5,731 bases of DNA, taken from assembly GCA_903928955.1 (NCBI GenBank), contig CAIYTD010000146.1, positions 1 through 5,731 on the forward strand, given 5' to 3'. This document shows positions 5,715 to 5,731 of the stretch, piece by piece. Under the pieces are notes generated by a model that worked only from the letters and a program-made list of their open reading frames with translations, searched no databases and had not been told where the DNA came from. Positions within the stretch are counted from its first letter, which is position 1. The number at the start of each line of letters is the position of its first letter. This DNA comes from Oligoflexia bacterium. GTDB taxonomy: Bacteria > Bdellovibrionota > UBA1018. The translations under genes and the position numbers were made by a program.

Positions 5715-5731
5715 TTTTATTTTGCCTTGAT

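Noticed and set aside
5715..5731. T-rich stretch after the ymdB stop as a terminator
   Set aside because: There is no stem of useful strength before it, and the window ends too soon to judge.

Overview
The window is a compact, gene-dense stretch of a low-GC (roughly 40-45%, estimated by eye) Gram-negative-type bacterial genome. A lipoprotein with a lipobox, a proteobacterial-style zapA/5-FCL pair and the deltaproteobacteria-like linkage of an RNase Y gene to a ymdB gene suggest a Bdellovibrionota or deltaproteobacterial relative. This placement is an inference from gene content and order, held with low to moderate confidence. No mobile element, CRISPR array, rRNA or tRNA is visible.

Layout: (a) 1-1545, plus strand: the tail of an unidentified gene, a small coiled-coil lipoprotein and a Ppx/GppA-family phosphatase, closely spaced and probably one operon. 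(b) 1555-2741, minus strand: a short-chain dehydrogenase/reductase followed by a 72-residue protein whose C-terminal half looks like a helical piece of the flagellar switch protein FliG. This block converges on the ppx-like gene with only 9 bp between stop codons. (c) 2823-5714, plus strand: zapA, 5-formyltetrahydrofolate cyclo-ligase, a short RNase Y and a YmdB-family phosphodiesterase. Successive genes overlap by 4 bp (ATGA), the mark of a translationally coupled operon. A good sigma70-type promoter lies immediately before zapA.

The operon in (c) links cell division (ZapA stabilises FtsZ filaments), folate salvage, mRNA decay (RNase Y) and a phosphodiesterase commonly encoded next to rny. 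The main oddities are an RNase Y lacking the usual N-terminal transmembrane segment and long coiled coil while keeping intact KH and HD domains; a zapA promoter placed so close to the start codon that the transcript is probably leaderless; a near-perfect 13-bp hairpin inside the cyclo-ligase gene; and a FliG-like micro-protein. I do not see a clear novel multi-gene system; most of the window is recognisable housekeeping content.
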